Below are positions 51,998 through 60,599 of a DNA stretch of 64,000 nucleotides, in pieces. The notes under the pieces are model-generated. The model made no database searches and was not told where the DNA came from. It saw only the letters and a program-made list of their open reading frames with translations. The translations under genes and the position numbers were made by a program. Source of the DNA: Kiloniellaceae bacterium. GTDB lineage: Bacteria > Pseudomonadota > Alphaproteobacteria > Kiloniellales > Kiloniellaceae. Numbering within the stretch: the stretch's first letter is position 1; the number at the start of each line of letters is the position of its first letter. The stretch is from NCBI GenBank assembly GCA_009377535.1, contig WHTV01000002.1, positions 1-64,000 of the forward strand. The letters are read 5' to 3'.

Positions 51998-52585
51998 GTG
52001 GTGCGCAGATCTTTCAAGGCCATGACGCTGGGCGGGATCCTCGCTGCAGCCCTGGGCCTGGCGCCGCAGATCGCGGCGGCGACCTGCCCGTCCGGGGCGA
52101 ACCTGGGCAAAGGCTTCGTCATCGAAGGCGGCGCCGCGAAGAGTGAGGTGCGTCACCTCGGTGACCATTTCGTGCAGGCCAAGACGCGCTACTCCGACGG
52201 CGTGGTGCAAACCGACCTCTATCACGACGGCCTCTTCGCCATCAGCCGCTTCTCGCCGCGCGGTGCCAGTATGATGTACCAAGCCGGGCTCGACGACTGG
52301 AAGCTGGAGATGAAGAAAGGCGCCAAGGCGAGCGTGACCTACGTTCCCCTGGTCGATTCCGCCCCGCTGCCGGAATCGACCGTCGAGCTCGAGGTGAAAG
52401 GCCGCGAGGACTTCACCCTGGGGAACTGCAGCTACGAAGTTTTCGTGATCTCGGAGACCCGCAAGAGCGGCGAGCGCAACCGGCAGTACGACCAGCTCTA
52501 CTCGCCGCTGCTGAAGTTCGTCATCGCCCGACGCTATCCCGACGGCGAGACCAAGGCCTACCGCGGCATCGAGGCGCTCGACTAA
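51998..52585 (+). CDS. exported protein of unknown function
   Basis: This protein of about 195 residues has a signal peptide (hydrophobic core MTLGGILAAALGLAPQIAAA, then TCPSG) and a beta-rich mature domain. It has two cysteines, one right after the signal and one in TLGNCSYEVFVISE, that may form a disulfide. No catalytic motif is visible. The start is taken as GTG at 51998 after a GGGAG; GTG 52001 or ATG 52022 are alternatives. Its stop overlaps the convergent bolA-like stop. Confidence 0.8.
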   Translation: MVRRSFKAMTLGGILAAALGLAPQIAAATCPSGANLGKGFVIEGGAAKSEVRHLGDHFVQAKTRYSDGVVQTDLYHDGLFAISRFSPRGASMMYQAGLDDWKLEMKKGAKASVTYVPLVDSAPLPESTVELEVKGREDFTLGNCSYEVFVISETRKSGERNRQYDQLYSPLLKFVIARRYPDGETKAYRGIEALD

Positions 52586-52863
52586 CCGGCCTGGCGGTCC
52601 TCTTCCGGAGTCAGGGTGGTCAGCTGCAGGGCGTGCACCCCGGCGGCCAGCTCGGCGGCGAGGATTTCGTAGACCCTGCGCTGGCGGGCCACCCGGCTCT
52701 GGCCGGCGAAAGCCGCGGAAACCACTTCCACGCGGAAATGGGACTGGCCGCCCTCCCGGTAGCCGGCATGGCCCTTGTGCTTTTCCGAATCATCAACGAC
52801 TTTAAGGCGTTGCGGCGCGAGGGCCTGGGTGAGTTTCTGCTCGATAGTCTCTGCGACAGCCAA
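52582..52863 (-). CDS. BolA family protein
   Basis: This 93-residue protein has the BolA fold, with KVVDDSEKHKGHAGYREGGQSHFRVEVVS containing the two conserved histidines, and FAGQSRVARQRRVYEILAAEL with its terminal helix. BolA proteins pair with monothiol glutaredoxins to handle Fe-S clusters and also affect shape and transcription. A position next to a J-domain protein and cobS/cobT is a recurrent alphaproteobacterial arrangement. Confidence 0.92.
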   Translation of the reverse strand: MAVAETIEQKLTQALAPQRLKVVDDSEKHKGHAGYREGGQSHFRVEVVSAAFAGQSRVARQRRVYEILAAELAAGVHALQLTTLTPEEDRQAG

Positions 52864-53018
52864 GGTCCCGCTCCTTCATCGACGCGCACTACTGCTTTAC
52901 TGTTTTCGCGGCATCTTGCCCGCAGGGGGCAGGCCGCCCCTTGAAAGTGTGCCGCCGGCCGCCACCTGTCAACGCCTGGCCCCTGCCCCAAGGAGCCCTG
53001 CCCGCATGCCCCTCCCCG

Positions 53019-53963
53019 ATGCCCGGTAAGGCTGCCTCCACCGAGGCGTTCAGCCCCGTGATCGCCCGCCTCCTGCTGGTCGCCGTGGTCATCCTCTGGG
53101 GCGTCAACTGGCCGGTCATGAAGATCGGCGTGCAGGCCATGCCGCCGGTGTGGTTCGCCACCGCGCGCATGGTGCTGGGGGCGGCCACCCTCTTTGCGCT
53201 GCTTGCCGTGCTCGGCCGCCTCAGCCTGCCGACGCGCCGCGACCTGCCGGTTATCCTCACCGTCGGCGCCCTGCAGATGGGCGCCTTCCTGGCGCTGGTG
53301 AACATCGCCCTGCAGCAAGTCGACGCCGGGCGCTCGGCGGTGCTCGCCTACACCACGCCGCTGTGGGTGACGCCGGCGGCCATCGTGCTGCTCGGCGAGC
53401 GACCGAACGCCGGCAAGCTGCTCGGGCTGGCGCTCGGCCTGGCCGGGGTCGCCGTGCTGTTCAACCCGCTGGGCTTCGACTGGTCCGCACCGGCGGTGCT
53501 GATCGGCAACGCCCTGCTGCTCGCTGCCGCCTTTTCCTGGTCCATCGCCCTCCTCCACGTGCGCGTCCACAAATGGGACTCTTCGCCGCTGCAACTGGCG
53601 CCCTGGCAGATGATGCTAGCGGTGCCGCCGCTGGCGCTGCTGTCCTGGCTGACCGAGGACTGGTCGCAGATCCAGTGGACCGGCAGCCTCGGCCTGGTGC
53701 TGGCCTACAACGGCCCGCTGGCCACCGCCTTTTGCTTCTGGGCGGTGGTGAGCGTGACCCGCGCCCTGCCGGCCATCACCACCTCGCTCAGCCTCCTGGC
53801 GGTGCCGGTCACCGGAGTCGCCGCTTCGGCGCTCTTCCTCGGCGAGCCGGCGACGGCGACGCTCCTGGCAGGGCTGGTCCTCATTCTCGGCGGCACCGTG
53901 CTGGTCAATCTCGGCGACCTGCGCCGGAACCGCTCCTTGCGGCCCGAAGCGGGAGCCGATTAG
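53019..53963 (+). CDS. EamA-type drug/metabolite transporter
   Basis: This protein of about 314 residues contains two EamA repeats with ten membrane helices. Repeat one includes LWGVNWPVMKIGVQAMPP and repeat two includes GPLATAFCFWAVVSVTRALPA. Members export amino acids or other metabolites; the substrate is unknown. The start is set at ATG 53019, although an AAGGAG (52990-52995) is better spaced for an out-of-frame ATG at 53006 that encodes only seven codons. This odd start region leaves the true initiation uncertain. Confidence 0.85.
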   Translation: MPGKAASTEAFSPVIARLLLVAVVILWGVNWPVMKIGVQAMPPVWFATARMVLGAATLFALLAVLGRLSLPTRRDLPVILTVGALQMGAFLALVNIALQQVDAGRSAVLAYTTPLWVTPAAIVLLGERPNAGKLLGLALGLAGVAVLFNPLGFDWSAPAVLIGNALLLAAAFSWSIALLHVRVHKWDSSPLQLAPWQMMLAVPPLALLSWLTEDWSQIQWTGSLGLVLAYNGPLATAFCFWAVVSVTRALPAITTSLSLLAVPVTGVAASALFLGEPATATLLAGLVLILGGTVLVNLGDLRRNRSLRPEAGAD

Positions 53964-54019
53964 AGCCGGCCGGTTGCGCTCCCTTGCGCGCTCCCGGCGG
54001 CATCCCACATAATCCGCAG

Positions 54020-54637
54020 ATGTCCGGCTCCCCCCGCGATCCCCTCGAAGAAAGCCTCCGCCGCGCCGGCGGGGCGCCGGAAGCGGCCGTGCGCCGCTGC
54101 GACCGGCCAGGCTGCACCGGCGAGGGCCTGTACCGGGCGCCGCGCTCGCGCGATTCGCTGCACAACTATTTCTGGTTCTGCCTGGAGCACGTGCGCGAGT
54201 ACAATCTGGCCTGGGATTACTTCAAGGGGATGGACGAGGAGGCGATCGAGCAGACCCGCCGGCGCGACGCGGTCTGGCAGCGCCCGACCTGGCCCCTTAA
54301 TGCCGGCAAGGCGCACAACGGCACCGGCGGGGGCGGCACCGGGGCGGGCGCGGCCGGTGCGCAGCGCAGACCCTTTCGCGACGCCTTCGGCTTTTTCGCC
54401 GAGGAAACCGCGGAACAGCAGCGCCAGGCCGGGCGTTTTCCTCCCAACTCGCGCCAGGCCAAGGCGCTGAAGACCCTTGATCTGTCCCCTAACGCCGGGC
54501 TGGCCGAGGTGAAAACGCGCTACAAGGCGCTGGTCAAGGAACTGCACCCGGACGTCACCGGCGGCGACGGCAGAGCCGAGGAACGCCTGAAAATCATCAA
54601 CTTGGCGTATTCGGACTTGAAGACGGCCTTCGGGTGA
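54020..54637 (+). CDS. J-domain protein (DnaJ-like)
   Basis: This 205-residue protein has a C-terminal J-domain (about 150-205) with the HPD tripeptide in KELHPDVTGGDG, which stimulates a DnaK ATPase. The N-terminal half carries a cysteine/histidine region (RCDRPGCTGEG and FWFCLEHVREYN) that may bind zinc, plus a glycine-rich linker. The arrangement differs from DnaJ, where the J-domain is N-terminal. It lies upstream of cobS in the same direction, a conserved arrangement in alphaproteobacteria. Confidence 0.92.
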   Translation: MSGSPRDPLEESLRRAGGAPEAAVRRCDRPGCTGEGLYRAPRSRDSLHNYFWFCLEHVREYNLAWDYFKGMDEEAIEQTRRRDAVWQRPTWPLNAGKAHNGTGGGGTGAGAAGAQRRPFRDAFGFFAEETAEQQRQAGRFPPNSRQAKALKTLDLSPNAGLAEVKTRYKALVKELHPDVTGGDGRAEERLKIINLAYSDLKTAFG

Positions 54638-54696
54638 TGTTCAAAAAGGCTCGGCGCCGGCTAATCTCGTAACCTGAAAGACGGAATTCCTACCTC

Positions 54697-55701
54697 ATGG
54701 CTTCAGCAGACCCCACGACGAATGGCGACGAGATGCCGGCCGATGGCCCCGACATCGAAGTGTCGGTGCGCCAGACCTTCGGCATCGACGCCGACCTGCA
54801 GGTCCCGGCATTCAGCCGGTCCAGCGACTACGTGCCGGAGATCGACGAGACCTACCGCTTCGACCGCGACACCACCCTCGCCATCCTCGCCGGCTTCGCC
54901 CACAACCGACGAGTCATGATCCAGGGCTACCACGGCACCGGCAAGTCGACCCACATCGAGCAGGTCTCCGCGCGCCTCAACTGGCCCTGCATCCGGGTCA
55001 ACCTGGACAGCCACATCAGCCGCATCGACCTGGTCGGCAAGGACGCCATCGTGCTGAAGGACGGCAAGCAGGTGACCGAGTTCCGCGAGGGACTGCTGCC
55101 CTGGGCGCTGCAGCGGCCGACCGCGCTGGTGTTCGACGAGTACGATGCCGGCCGTCCCGACGTCATGTTCGTCATCCAGCGGGTGCTGGAGGTCGAGGGC
55201 AAGCTGACGCTGCTCGACCAGAACCGCGTCATCCGCCCGCACCCGGCCTTCCGTCTGTTCTCCACCACCAACACCATCGGCCTGGGCGACACCACCGGCC
55301 TCTACCATGGCACCCAGCAGATCAACCAGGGCCAGATGGACCGCTGGAACATCGTCGCCACGCTGAACTACCTGCCGCACGACGAGGAGACCGAGATCGT
55401 GCTCGCCAAGTCGCCGGACTACGACGATGCCGAAGGCCGCGAAACCGTGTCGGCCATGGTGGCGCTGGCCGACCTGACGCGCAGCGGCTTCATCAACGGC
55501 GACATCTCGACGGTGATGAGCCCGCGCACGGTGATCTCCTGGGCAGAGAACGCGCGCATCTTCAGCGATGTCGGCTTCGCCTTCCGCGTCACCTTCCTCA
55601 ACAAGTGCGACGAGATCGAGCGGCCCACCGTGGCGGAATACTACCAGCGCTGCTTCGGCAGCGAGCTGCCGGAAACCGGGGTAAAGGCGCACCTCACCTG
55701 A
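54697..55701 (+). CDS. cobS: cobaltochelatase subunit CobS
   Basis: This 334-residue AAA+ ATPase of the aerobic CobNST cobalt chelatase has Walker [10 protein letters not shown] at about residues 77-85, Walker [11 protein letters not shown], and the sensor motif RLFSTTNT. With CobT it drives insertion of cobalt into hydrogenobyrinate diamide by CobN. Ten bases separate it from cobT. CobN and the rest of the cobalamin pathway are not in the window. Confidence 0.95.
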   Translation: MASADPTTNGDEMPADGPDIEVSVRQTFGIDADLQVPAFSRSSDYVPEIDETYRFDRDTTLAILAGFAHNRRVMIQGYHGTGKSTHIEQVSARLNWPCIRVNLDSHISRIDLVGKDAIVLKDGKQVTEFREGLLPWALQRPTALVFDEYDAGRPDVMFVIQRVLEVEGKLTLLDQNRVIRPHPAFRLFSTTNTIGLGDTTGLYHGTQQINQGQMDRWNIVATLNYLPHDEETEIVLAKSPDYDDAEGRETVSAMVALADLTRSGFINGDISTVMSPRTVISWAENARIFSDVGFAFRVTFLNKCDEIERPTVAEYYQRCFGSELPETGVKAHLT

Positions 55702-55711
55702 GGTCGAAGCA

Positions 55712-57586
55712 ATGAGCCAGCCGGAAAACCCGCTCGACATCTTCAGGCGGACCACCGCCGCGACGGTGCGCGCCATCAGCGAGCGCGACGACATCAACGT
55801 GACCTACGCGCCGCGCGGCCAGGGACTGGTCGGCAAGGAAGTGAAGGTCACGCTGCCGGCCCGCTCGCTGCCCGCCGGCGACGCCGCCCTGGTGCGCGGC
55901 GAGGCCGACGCGGCGGCGCTGCGCCTGCGTCACCACGACGGCGGCCTCGACGCCTCGCTGCGGCCGCGATCCCAGGAGGCGCGGGAGATCTTCGACGCCA
56001 TCGAGCAGGCGCGCTGCGAGGCGCTGGGCATGCGGCGGATGTGCGGCGTGGCGCAGAACCTCGACGCCGCCCTGGAAGAACAGTATCGCGTGCGCGGCCT
56101 CACCCGGGCGCAGAGCCGCGAGGACGTGCCGCTCAGCGAAGCGCTGCGCCTGATGGCGCGCGAAGCCGTGTCCGGCACGCCCCTGCCGCCCGGCACCCGG
56201 GCCGCCGTCGACCTCTGGCGCCCCCTGCTCGGCCCGGACGTCTTCCAGGACATCAAGGATCTCGGCCGCCGGGCCGGGGACCAGGTGCGCTTCGCCGAGA
56301 AGGTGCGCGACATGCTGCAGCACCTCGACATCGACATCGGCCTGGAAGACGAGCTGGAGCAGGACCACGACCAGAGCCAGCAGCAGAAGGACGAGGCCGA
56401 CCAGGACAACACCGGCACCCAGACCGACGGCGACGAGAGCGCCGAGACGCCGACCACCCTGGACGGCGAGGACAGCGAAGGCGACCAGTCGGACGACGCC
56501 GATCCGCAGGCCGCCGACGCCGACAGCGACATGATGGAGGGCGAAGGCGAGGACGATCCCGGCCGTCCCGGCCAGCTGCCCGAACTGTTCGGCCACAACA
56601 ACCGGGCCAACGCCCCCTACCACGCCTTCACCAACGAGTTCGACGAGACCATAGAGGCAGACGAGCTCTGTGACCCGGACGAGCTGACCCGCCTGCGCCA
56701 GCTGCTCGACCAGCAGCTCGCCCATCTGCAGGGCGTCATCGCGCGGCTGGCCAATCGCCTGCAGCGCCGCCTGATGGCCATGCAGACTCGCGCCTGGGAC
56801 TTCAACCTGGAAGAGGGCATGTTGGACACGGCGCGCCTGGCGCGGGTCATCGTGAACCCGATGCACTCGCTGTCCTACAAGATGGAGCGCGACACCGAGT
56901 TCCGCGACACCGTGGTCTCGCTGCTGATCGACAATTCCGGCTCCATGCGCGGGCGGCCGATCAGCGTGGCCGCCATGAGCGCCGATATCCTGGCGCGCAC
57001 CCTGGAGCGTTGCGGCGTGAAGGTGGAGATCCTCGGGTTCACCACGCGCATGTGGAAGGGCGGCCAGGCGCGCGAGCGCTGGATCGGCGGCGGCAAGCCG
57101 TCGAACCCCGGCCGCCTCAACGACCTGCGCCACATCATCTACAAGTCCGCCGACGCGCCCTGGCGGCGCGCCCGCAAGAACCTCGGCCTGATGCTGCGCG
57201 AGGGCATCCTGAAGGAAAACATCGACGGCGAGGCCCTGCTCTGGGCGCACAGCCGGCTCATCGCGCGGCCCGAGCAGCGCCGCATCCTCATGGTGATCTC
57301 CGACGGCGCGCCGGTCGATGACTCGACCCTCTCGGTGAACCCGGGCAACTACCTGGAGCGCCACCTGCGCGAGGTCATCACCTTCATCGAGAACCGCTCG
57401 CCGGTCGAGCTGCTGGCCATCGGCATCGGCCACGACGTGACCCGCTACTACCGTCGCGCGGTCACCATCGTCGACGCCGAGCAGCTCGGCGGCACGGTGA
57501 TGGAGAAGCTGGCCGAGCTGTTCGAGGAGGAGCGCGTCGTGCCGGCCGGCCCCCGGCCCTCCCGCCGCGCGGCCCAGCTGCACTGA
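55712..57586 (+). CDS. cobT: cobaltochelatase subunit CobT
   Basis: This 624-residue partner of CobS has an N-terminal CobT domain, a long acidic Asp/Glu/Gln-rich linker (about 215-290) and a C-terminal VWA domain with the MIDAS motif [10 protein letters not shown] at about 407-416, a metal-binding site. CobS and CobT form a stacked-ring complex similar to Mg-chelatase BchI/D. The CobS-CobT pair is kept in almost all alphaproteobacteria, in line with the essential methyltransfer and mutase roles of B12. Confidence 0.96.
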   Translation: MSQPENPLDIFRRTTAATVRAISERDDINVTYAPRGQGLVGKEVKVTLPARSLPAGDAALVRGEADAAALRLRHHDGGLDASLRPRSQEAREIFDAIEQARCEALGMRRMCGVAQNLDAALEEQYRVRGLTRAQSREDVPLSEALRLMAREAVSGTPLPPGTRAAVDLWRPLLGPDVFQDIKDLGRRAGDQVRFAEKVRDMLQHLDIDIGLEDELEQDHDQSQQQKDEADQDNTGTQTDGDESAETPTTLDGEDSEGDQSDDADPQAADADSDMMEGEGEDDPGRPGQLPELFGHNNRANAPYHAFTNEFDETIEADELCDPDELTRLRQLLDQQLAHLQGVIARLANRLQRRLMAMQTRAWDFNLEEGMLDTARLARVIVNPMHSLSYKMERDTEFRDTVVSLLIDNSGSMRGRPISVAAMSADILARTLERCGVKVEILGFTTRMWKGGQARERWIGGGKPSNPGRLNDLRHIIYKSADAPWRRARKNLGLMLREGILKENIDGEALLWAHSRLIARPEQRRILMVISDGAPVDDSTLSVNPGNYLERHLREVITFIENRSPVELLAIGIGHDVTRYYRRAVTIVDAEQLGGTVMEKLAELFEEERVVPAGPRPSRRAAQLH

Positions 57587-57591
57587 AGCCC

Positions 57592-58584
57592 TTGCCCTTG
57601 CGGGCTGCCCTTATCGCCGTCCTGCTGCTGCTGACGCCGATCGCGGCGACGGCGCAGGACGCGATCGACCTGCGCAGCCACCCGCTGACGCTCAATCCGG
57701 ACGACAAGGCCCAGACCTCGATCGGCCGCCTGCGCTGGCGCGGCGGCTTCGAGCTCACTTCCGAGGCGGCCGGCTTCGGCGCCCTCTCCGACCTGGAACT
57801 TTCCGCCGACGGCCGCCGCCTGCTCGCCGTCAGCGACGAGGGCCGCTGGCTGAGCGCGACCTTCTCCTATGATTCCGCCGGCAACCTCGCTGCCATGACG
57901 GCTGCGCGGATGGGGCCGCTGCACGACACCGCCGGCCGGCTGTTGTCGGTCTCCATCAAGCGGCGCCAGGATGCCGAGGCGCTGGCCCGCCTGCCCGACG
58001 GCAGCCTGCTGGTGGCCTTCGAGCGCGCGCACCGCCTCCGGCGCTTCGCCGCCGGCCTCGGCGGGCCAACGGCGGCCTTTCCAGCGCCGCCCGGCCTAGC
58101 GGCAGCGCCGACCAACGCCGGCATCGAGGCCATGGTGACGCTGGCCGACGGAAGCCTGCTCGCCTTCACCGAAGGCCAGAAAGTGCCGAGCCCGGCGGCG
58201 GGCGAGGCCTTCGCCGTCTACCTGCGCGGGTCCGACGGCGTCTGGCGGGACCTCGCGCTGCGACCGAGCGGCCTGTTCCGCCCGACCGGCGCGGCGTTGC
58301 TGCCTTCCGGCGACGTGCTGCTGCTGGAGCGGCGCTTCACCCTGCTGGGCGGGCTCGGCGCGCGGCTCAGCCGCATCGCCGCCGCCGACCTGCGTCCGGG
58401 CGCCTTGCTGCAAACCAGCGAGATCGCAGAGCTGCGCGCGCCGCTCACCCTCGACAACTTCGAGGGCGTGGCGGTCCACCAGGCGAGCGACGGCAGCACG
58501 CGGATCACCCTCATCTCCGACGACAACCTCAGCCCTTGGCAGCGCAGCCTGGTCGTGCAGTTCGAGCTGTTGCCCAGGAATTGA
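57592..58584 (+). CDS. exported phytase-like (esterase-like) domain protein
   Basis: This 330-residue protein has a signal peptide ending near ATAQDAID and a single phytase-like domain of beta-propeller type, with repeated segments such as LSDLELSADGRRLLAVSDEG, NAGIEAMVTLADGSLLAFTEG and LDNFEGVAVHQASDGSTRITLISDDN. The family name implies phosphoesterase activity, but the substrate is untested. The start is TTG at 57592 (or TTG 57598), six bases after the cobT stop, which suggests coupling to cobT. Confidence 0.85.
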   Translation: MPLRAALIAVLLLLTPIAATAQDAIDLRSHPLTLNPDDKAQTSIGRLRWRGGFELTSEAAGFGALSDLELSADGRRLLAVSDEGRWLSATFSYDSAGNLAAMTAARMGPLHDTAGRLLSVSIKRRQDAEALARLPDGSLLVAFERAHRLRRFAAGLGGPTAAFPAPPGLAAAPTNAGIEAMVTLADGSLLAFTEGQKVPSPAAGEAFAVYLRGSDGVWRDLALRPSGLFRPTGAALLPSGDVLLLERRFTLLGGLGARLSRIAAADLRPGALLQTSEIAELRAPLTLDNFEGVAVHQASDGSTRITLISDDNLSPWQRSLVVQFELLPRN

Positions 58585-58585
58585 T

Positions 58586-58613
58586 ATCCTGCGCAGAATC
58601 ATATCTGCAGGAT
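58586..58613 (+). terminator. possible terminator after the phytase-like gene
   Basis: A stem of ATCCTGC..AGA with TCT..GCAGGAT (7 plus 3 bp, two-base bulge, six-base loop) begins two bases after the stop at 58584. No T-tract follows. It may separate the cobS-cobT transcript from the accessory gene downstream. Confidence 0.4.
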
Positions 58614-58656
58614 TCGCAACGCTTTACAAGCTCCCGGGAGGGGACTGAGCCGACTG

Positions 58657-58668
58657 ATTAGATCTAAT
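58657..58668. promoter_or_regulatory. perfect palindrome upstream of the accessory gene
   Basis: ATTAGATCTAAT is an exact 12-bp palindrome, 34 bp before the TTG start of the orphan gene at 58702. It is AT-rich in a GC-rich genome, which fits a protein-binding operator, but no regulator can be named. Confidence 0.35.
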
Positions 58669-58701
58669 GATGCAGCGCAAGGTACTTGACGGGGGAGTCA
58701 T

Positions 58702-59904
58702 TTGCGGAATCTTACGGGCGAATGGACCGGTTACATCACCGGCACCAATGCAGGCCGCGTCTCTATTTCAATTTTCGATAAAGGGGACACGCTAGAGGGC
58801 ACCATCGACGTGTCTGACCAGAGGTTTGGACACGGCAAATTTACCTTCTTTGGCGTTTGGGAAGACAAGCAAGTCTCCTTGAAGCTGGCTCCTGACAATG
58901 CCCAGAGGGGGGTAGTCATCACCGCCGGGACGGTTGTCGCAAAGCTTCAGAGCGACGGCACACTGGCCGGAGTATGGGAAACAGAACTTGGCACAGCTGG
59001 GAAATTCACAGTGCAGCGCAGGACGGCGCCCATGAATACGTCTTCCTTGGGTGAGGAAGGAACAAGAGGCCCACGTCGCTCTTCGATGACGCCTCTTTGG
59101 GTCATCTCGCTCTTCGTTTCGCTTTGCGAAGTAGTGGCTGGCCTAGCGGTTACGCAAGCAGGAGGAACGGTGCAGCTTATTCTCACAATCTTTGTCGTAG
59201 GATTTCCAATCCTAGTCGCATCTGCTTTCTTTGCGGTTTTGTGGAGAAAGCCTTACGTTTTCTATCCCCCAACCGAGTTTGGGGCAGCCACCAATGTGTC
59301 GGAATACGTCCGGGCTTTTGCGGGTTTTTCAACCGCTCCCATCGCTGAACGCCAGCAGCCATTAATCGGTGCTGGTGCAGAGCCATCGCGACACTTAGGA
59401 CCGCCCCCACCTGATCAAGACACGCCCGAAGAGAAAGCGCGAAAAGCGCTAGTTACAAACGTGTTCAAGTTCTTCGGGTTTAAGGGAATGCGATTCTCCG
59501 AGGTATCGGATGCGAGCGCCCAAGCGGTATTCAATCTTGGCAAGTTGCAGGGCTTCAACTTATTCGACGGCTTACCTGGGATAGCATTCTTCGGGCATTT
59601 CGCAGACCTCGAACCGGCAGAGATCGTTACCCGCGTACGGTTCCTCCTCAACAACATCGATCTCGCATACCATCGCGTCCGAGAAAAATCAGAGCCCGCT
59701 CTTGCTGATGGGGCACTGAGGATGCTCGACCAGATTCAAGTCGAAGTTTTGGTTCCAGAGGAGGCACCTGTCGAAGAGATGCTGGTCAAGATTGAAGAAC
59801 ATCGGCCAAAGGGCCTGTCCACGCTGGTGACTCTACAAAAGCCCAGCCACATCGAAAGGGCTGTTCAGCGCGAATATGAAAGCCTCGGCCTGAACAGGCA
59901 GTGA
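58702..59904 (+). CDS. orphan membrane protein with beta-rich N-terminus, accessory
   Basis: This 400-residue protein starts at TTG 58702 after GGGGGAG. Residues 1-108 form a glycine/threonine-rich beta domain of the pattern TGEWTGYITG..GTLAGVWETELG, like a lipid- or ligand-binding barrel. Two membrane helices follow (about 130-155 and 157-178). The C-terminal 220 residues are soluble, start with KPYVFYPPTEFGAATNVSEYV and end in a helical, charged region. I do not recognise a named family. The gene is visibly lower in GC and uses more A/T-ending codons than its neighbours, suggesting recent transfer. It stands alone between a phytase-like gene and rpmB. Confidence 0.8.
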   Translation: MRNLTGEWTGYITGTNAGRVSISIFDKGDTLEGTIDVSDQRFGHGKFTFFGVWEDKQVSLKLAPDNAQRGVVITAGTVVAKLQSDGTLAGVWETELGTAGKFTVQRRTAPMNTSSLGEEGTRGPRRSSMTPLWVISLFVSLCEVVAGLAVTQAGGTVQLILTIFVVGFPILVASAFFAVLWRKPYVFYPPTEFGAATNVSEYVRAFAGFSTAPIAERQQPLIGAGAEPSRHLGPPPPDQDTPEEKARKALVTNVFKFFGFKGMRFSEVSDASAQAVFNLGKLQGFNLFDGLPGIAFFGHFADLEPAEIVTRVRFLLNNIDLAYHRVREKSEPALADGALRMLDQIQVEVLVPEEAPVEEMLVKIEEHRPKGLSTLVTLQKPSHIERAVQREYESLGLNRQ

Positions 59905-59946
59905 GCTCAAGGTCAGCCTTACTAGCCCGGGAGTAATTTGGACCCT

Positions 59947-59975
59947 AAAAAAACAAAAAGCCCGCCGGAGCGGGC
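59947..59975 (-). terminator. rpmB terminator
   Basis: On the minus strand GCCCGC-TCCG-GCGGGC (complement 59960-59975) is followed by TTTTTGTTTTTTT (complement 59947-59959). It is a strong intrinsic terminator 31 bp after the rpmB stop. Confidence 0.85.
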
Positions 59976-60005
59976 CTTTGGGAAACTCTCGCGAGCCGCG
60001 GAAGC

Positions 60006-60308
60006 TCAGGCGGTGGCGGCCTGCTGCTTCTCGGCCGCCTTCTTGATGCGGCGGCGCATTTCGCGGGCCTTGGTGCCGAGCTTGGCGGCCGGAGTCGACA
60101 GCAGGAAGGCATCGATGCCGCCGCGCTTCTCGACGCTGCGGATCGCCCGGGTCGACAGGCGCATCTGCACGGTGGTGCCCAGCGCGTCGCTCATCAGGCT
60201 GACGTCCTGCAGGTTCGGCAGGAAGCGCCGGCGCGACTTGTTGTTGGCGTGGCTCACGTTGTTGCCGGACTGAACGCCCTTGCCGGTGAAGTCGCAACGT
60301 CGTGCCAT
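60006..60308 (-). CDS. rpmB: 50S ribosomal protein L28
   Basis: This 100-residue ribosomal protein begins [29 protein letters not shown], the signature of bacterial L28, and has the alphaproteobacterial long form with a C-terminal helix of basic residues ([16 protein letters not shown]). The start at 60308 is used because the two extra upstream codons lack conservation. It has its own promoter and a strong terminator, so it is a monocistronic unit. Confidence 0.97.
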   Translation of the reverse strand: MARRCDFTGKGVQSGNNVSHANNKSRRRFLPNLQDVSLMSDALGTTVQMRLSTRAIRSVEKRGGIDAFLLSTPAAKLGTKAREMRRRIKKAAEKQQAATA

Positions 60309-60339
60309 GGTCACTTGTCCTAAGCTCTAAAAAGCATAA

Positions 60340-60360
60340 CCGGGCGGCGCCGCCACCCGG
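60340..60360 (-). other. hairpin in the rpmB 5' leader
   Basis: A 9-bp GC stem with one G-U pair and a three-base loop (CCGGGTGGC-GGC-GCCGCCCGG on the minus strand) lies about 32 bp before the rpmB start, after its promoter. It could influence translation, but no ribosomal-protein binding motif is recognised. Confidence 0.4.
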
Positions 60361-60370
60361 TGCGGCCCGG

Positions 60371-60399
60371 TTTCTACGGCAGGCGGGCGGAGAGGTCAA
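60371..60399 (-). promoter_or_regulatory. rpmB promoter
   Basis: On the minus strand TTGACC (complement 60394-60399) is followed by a 17-bp spacer and TAGAAA (complement 60371-60376), pointing at rpmB 63 bp downstream. Confidence 0.6.
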
Positions 60400-60486
60400 G
60401 GCGAATTCCCTTCGTGTCGTCCGGCACCGCGGCCCCCCTCACCTAGCTTCGCCCAAGCCCGATCTTCGATCTCGCCAAGGCTGCGC

Positions 60487-60562
60487 AACCCTCTCCCTCC
60501 AAGGGAGAGGGTTAAGTTGTTGAGGTGGCGGGTAAATTCTCTCTCCCTCGTCGGAGAGGGAG
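60487..60562. repeat. paired CCCTCTCCC-type intergenic hairpins
   Basis: Two stem-loops lie in the 291-bp gap between rpmB and meaB. The first has a perfect 12-bp stem, AACCCTCTCCCT (60487-60498) with a three-base loop and its complement to 60513. The second pairs 60543-60549 with 60556-60562. The sequence resembles the CCCTCTCCC..GGGAGAGGG dispersed repeats common between genes of many Rhodospirillales and other proteobacteria. It contains no gene and lies just past the meaB stop, where it may end transcription. Confidence 0.65.
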
Positions 60563-60599
60563 GGTGAGGGGCGTCGGAGAAGATTCACCTGCATTGCAG

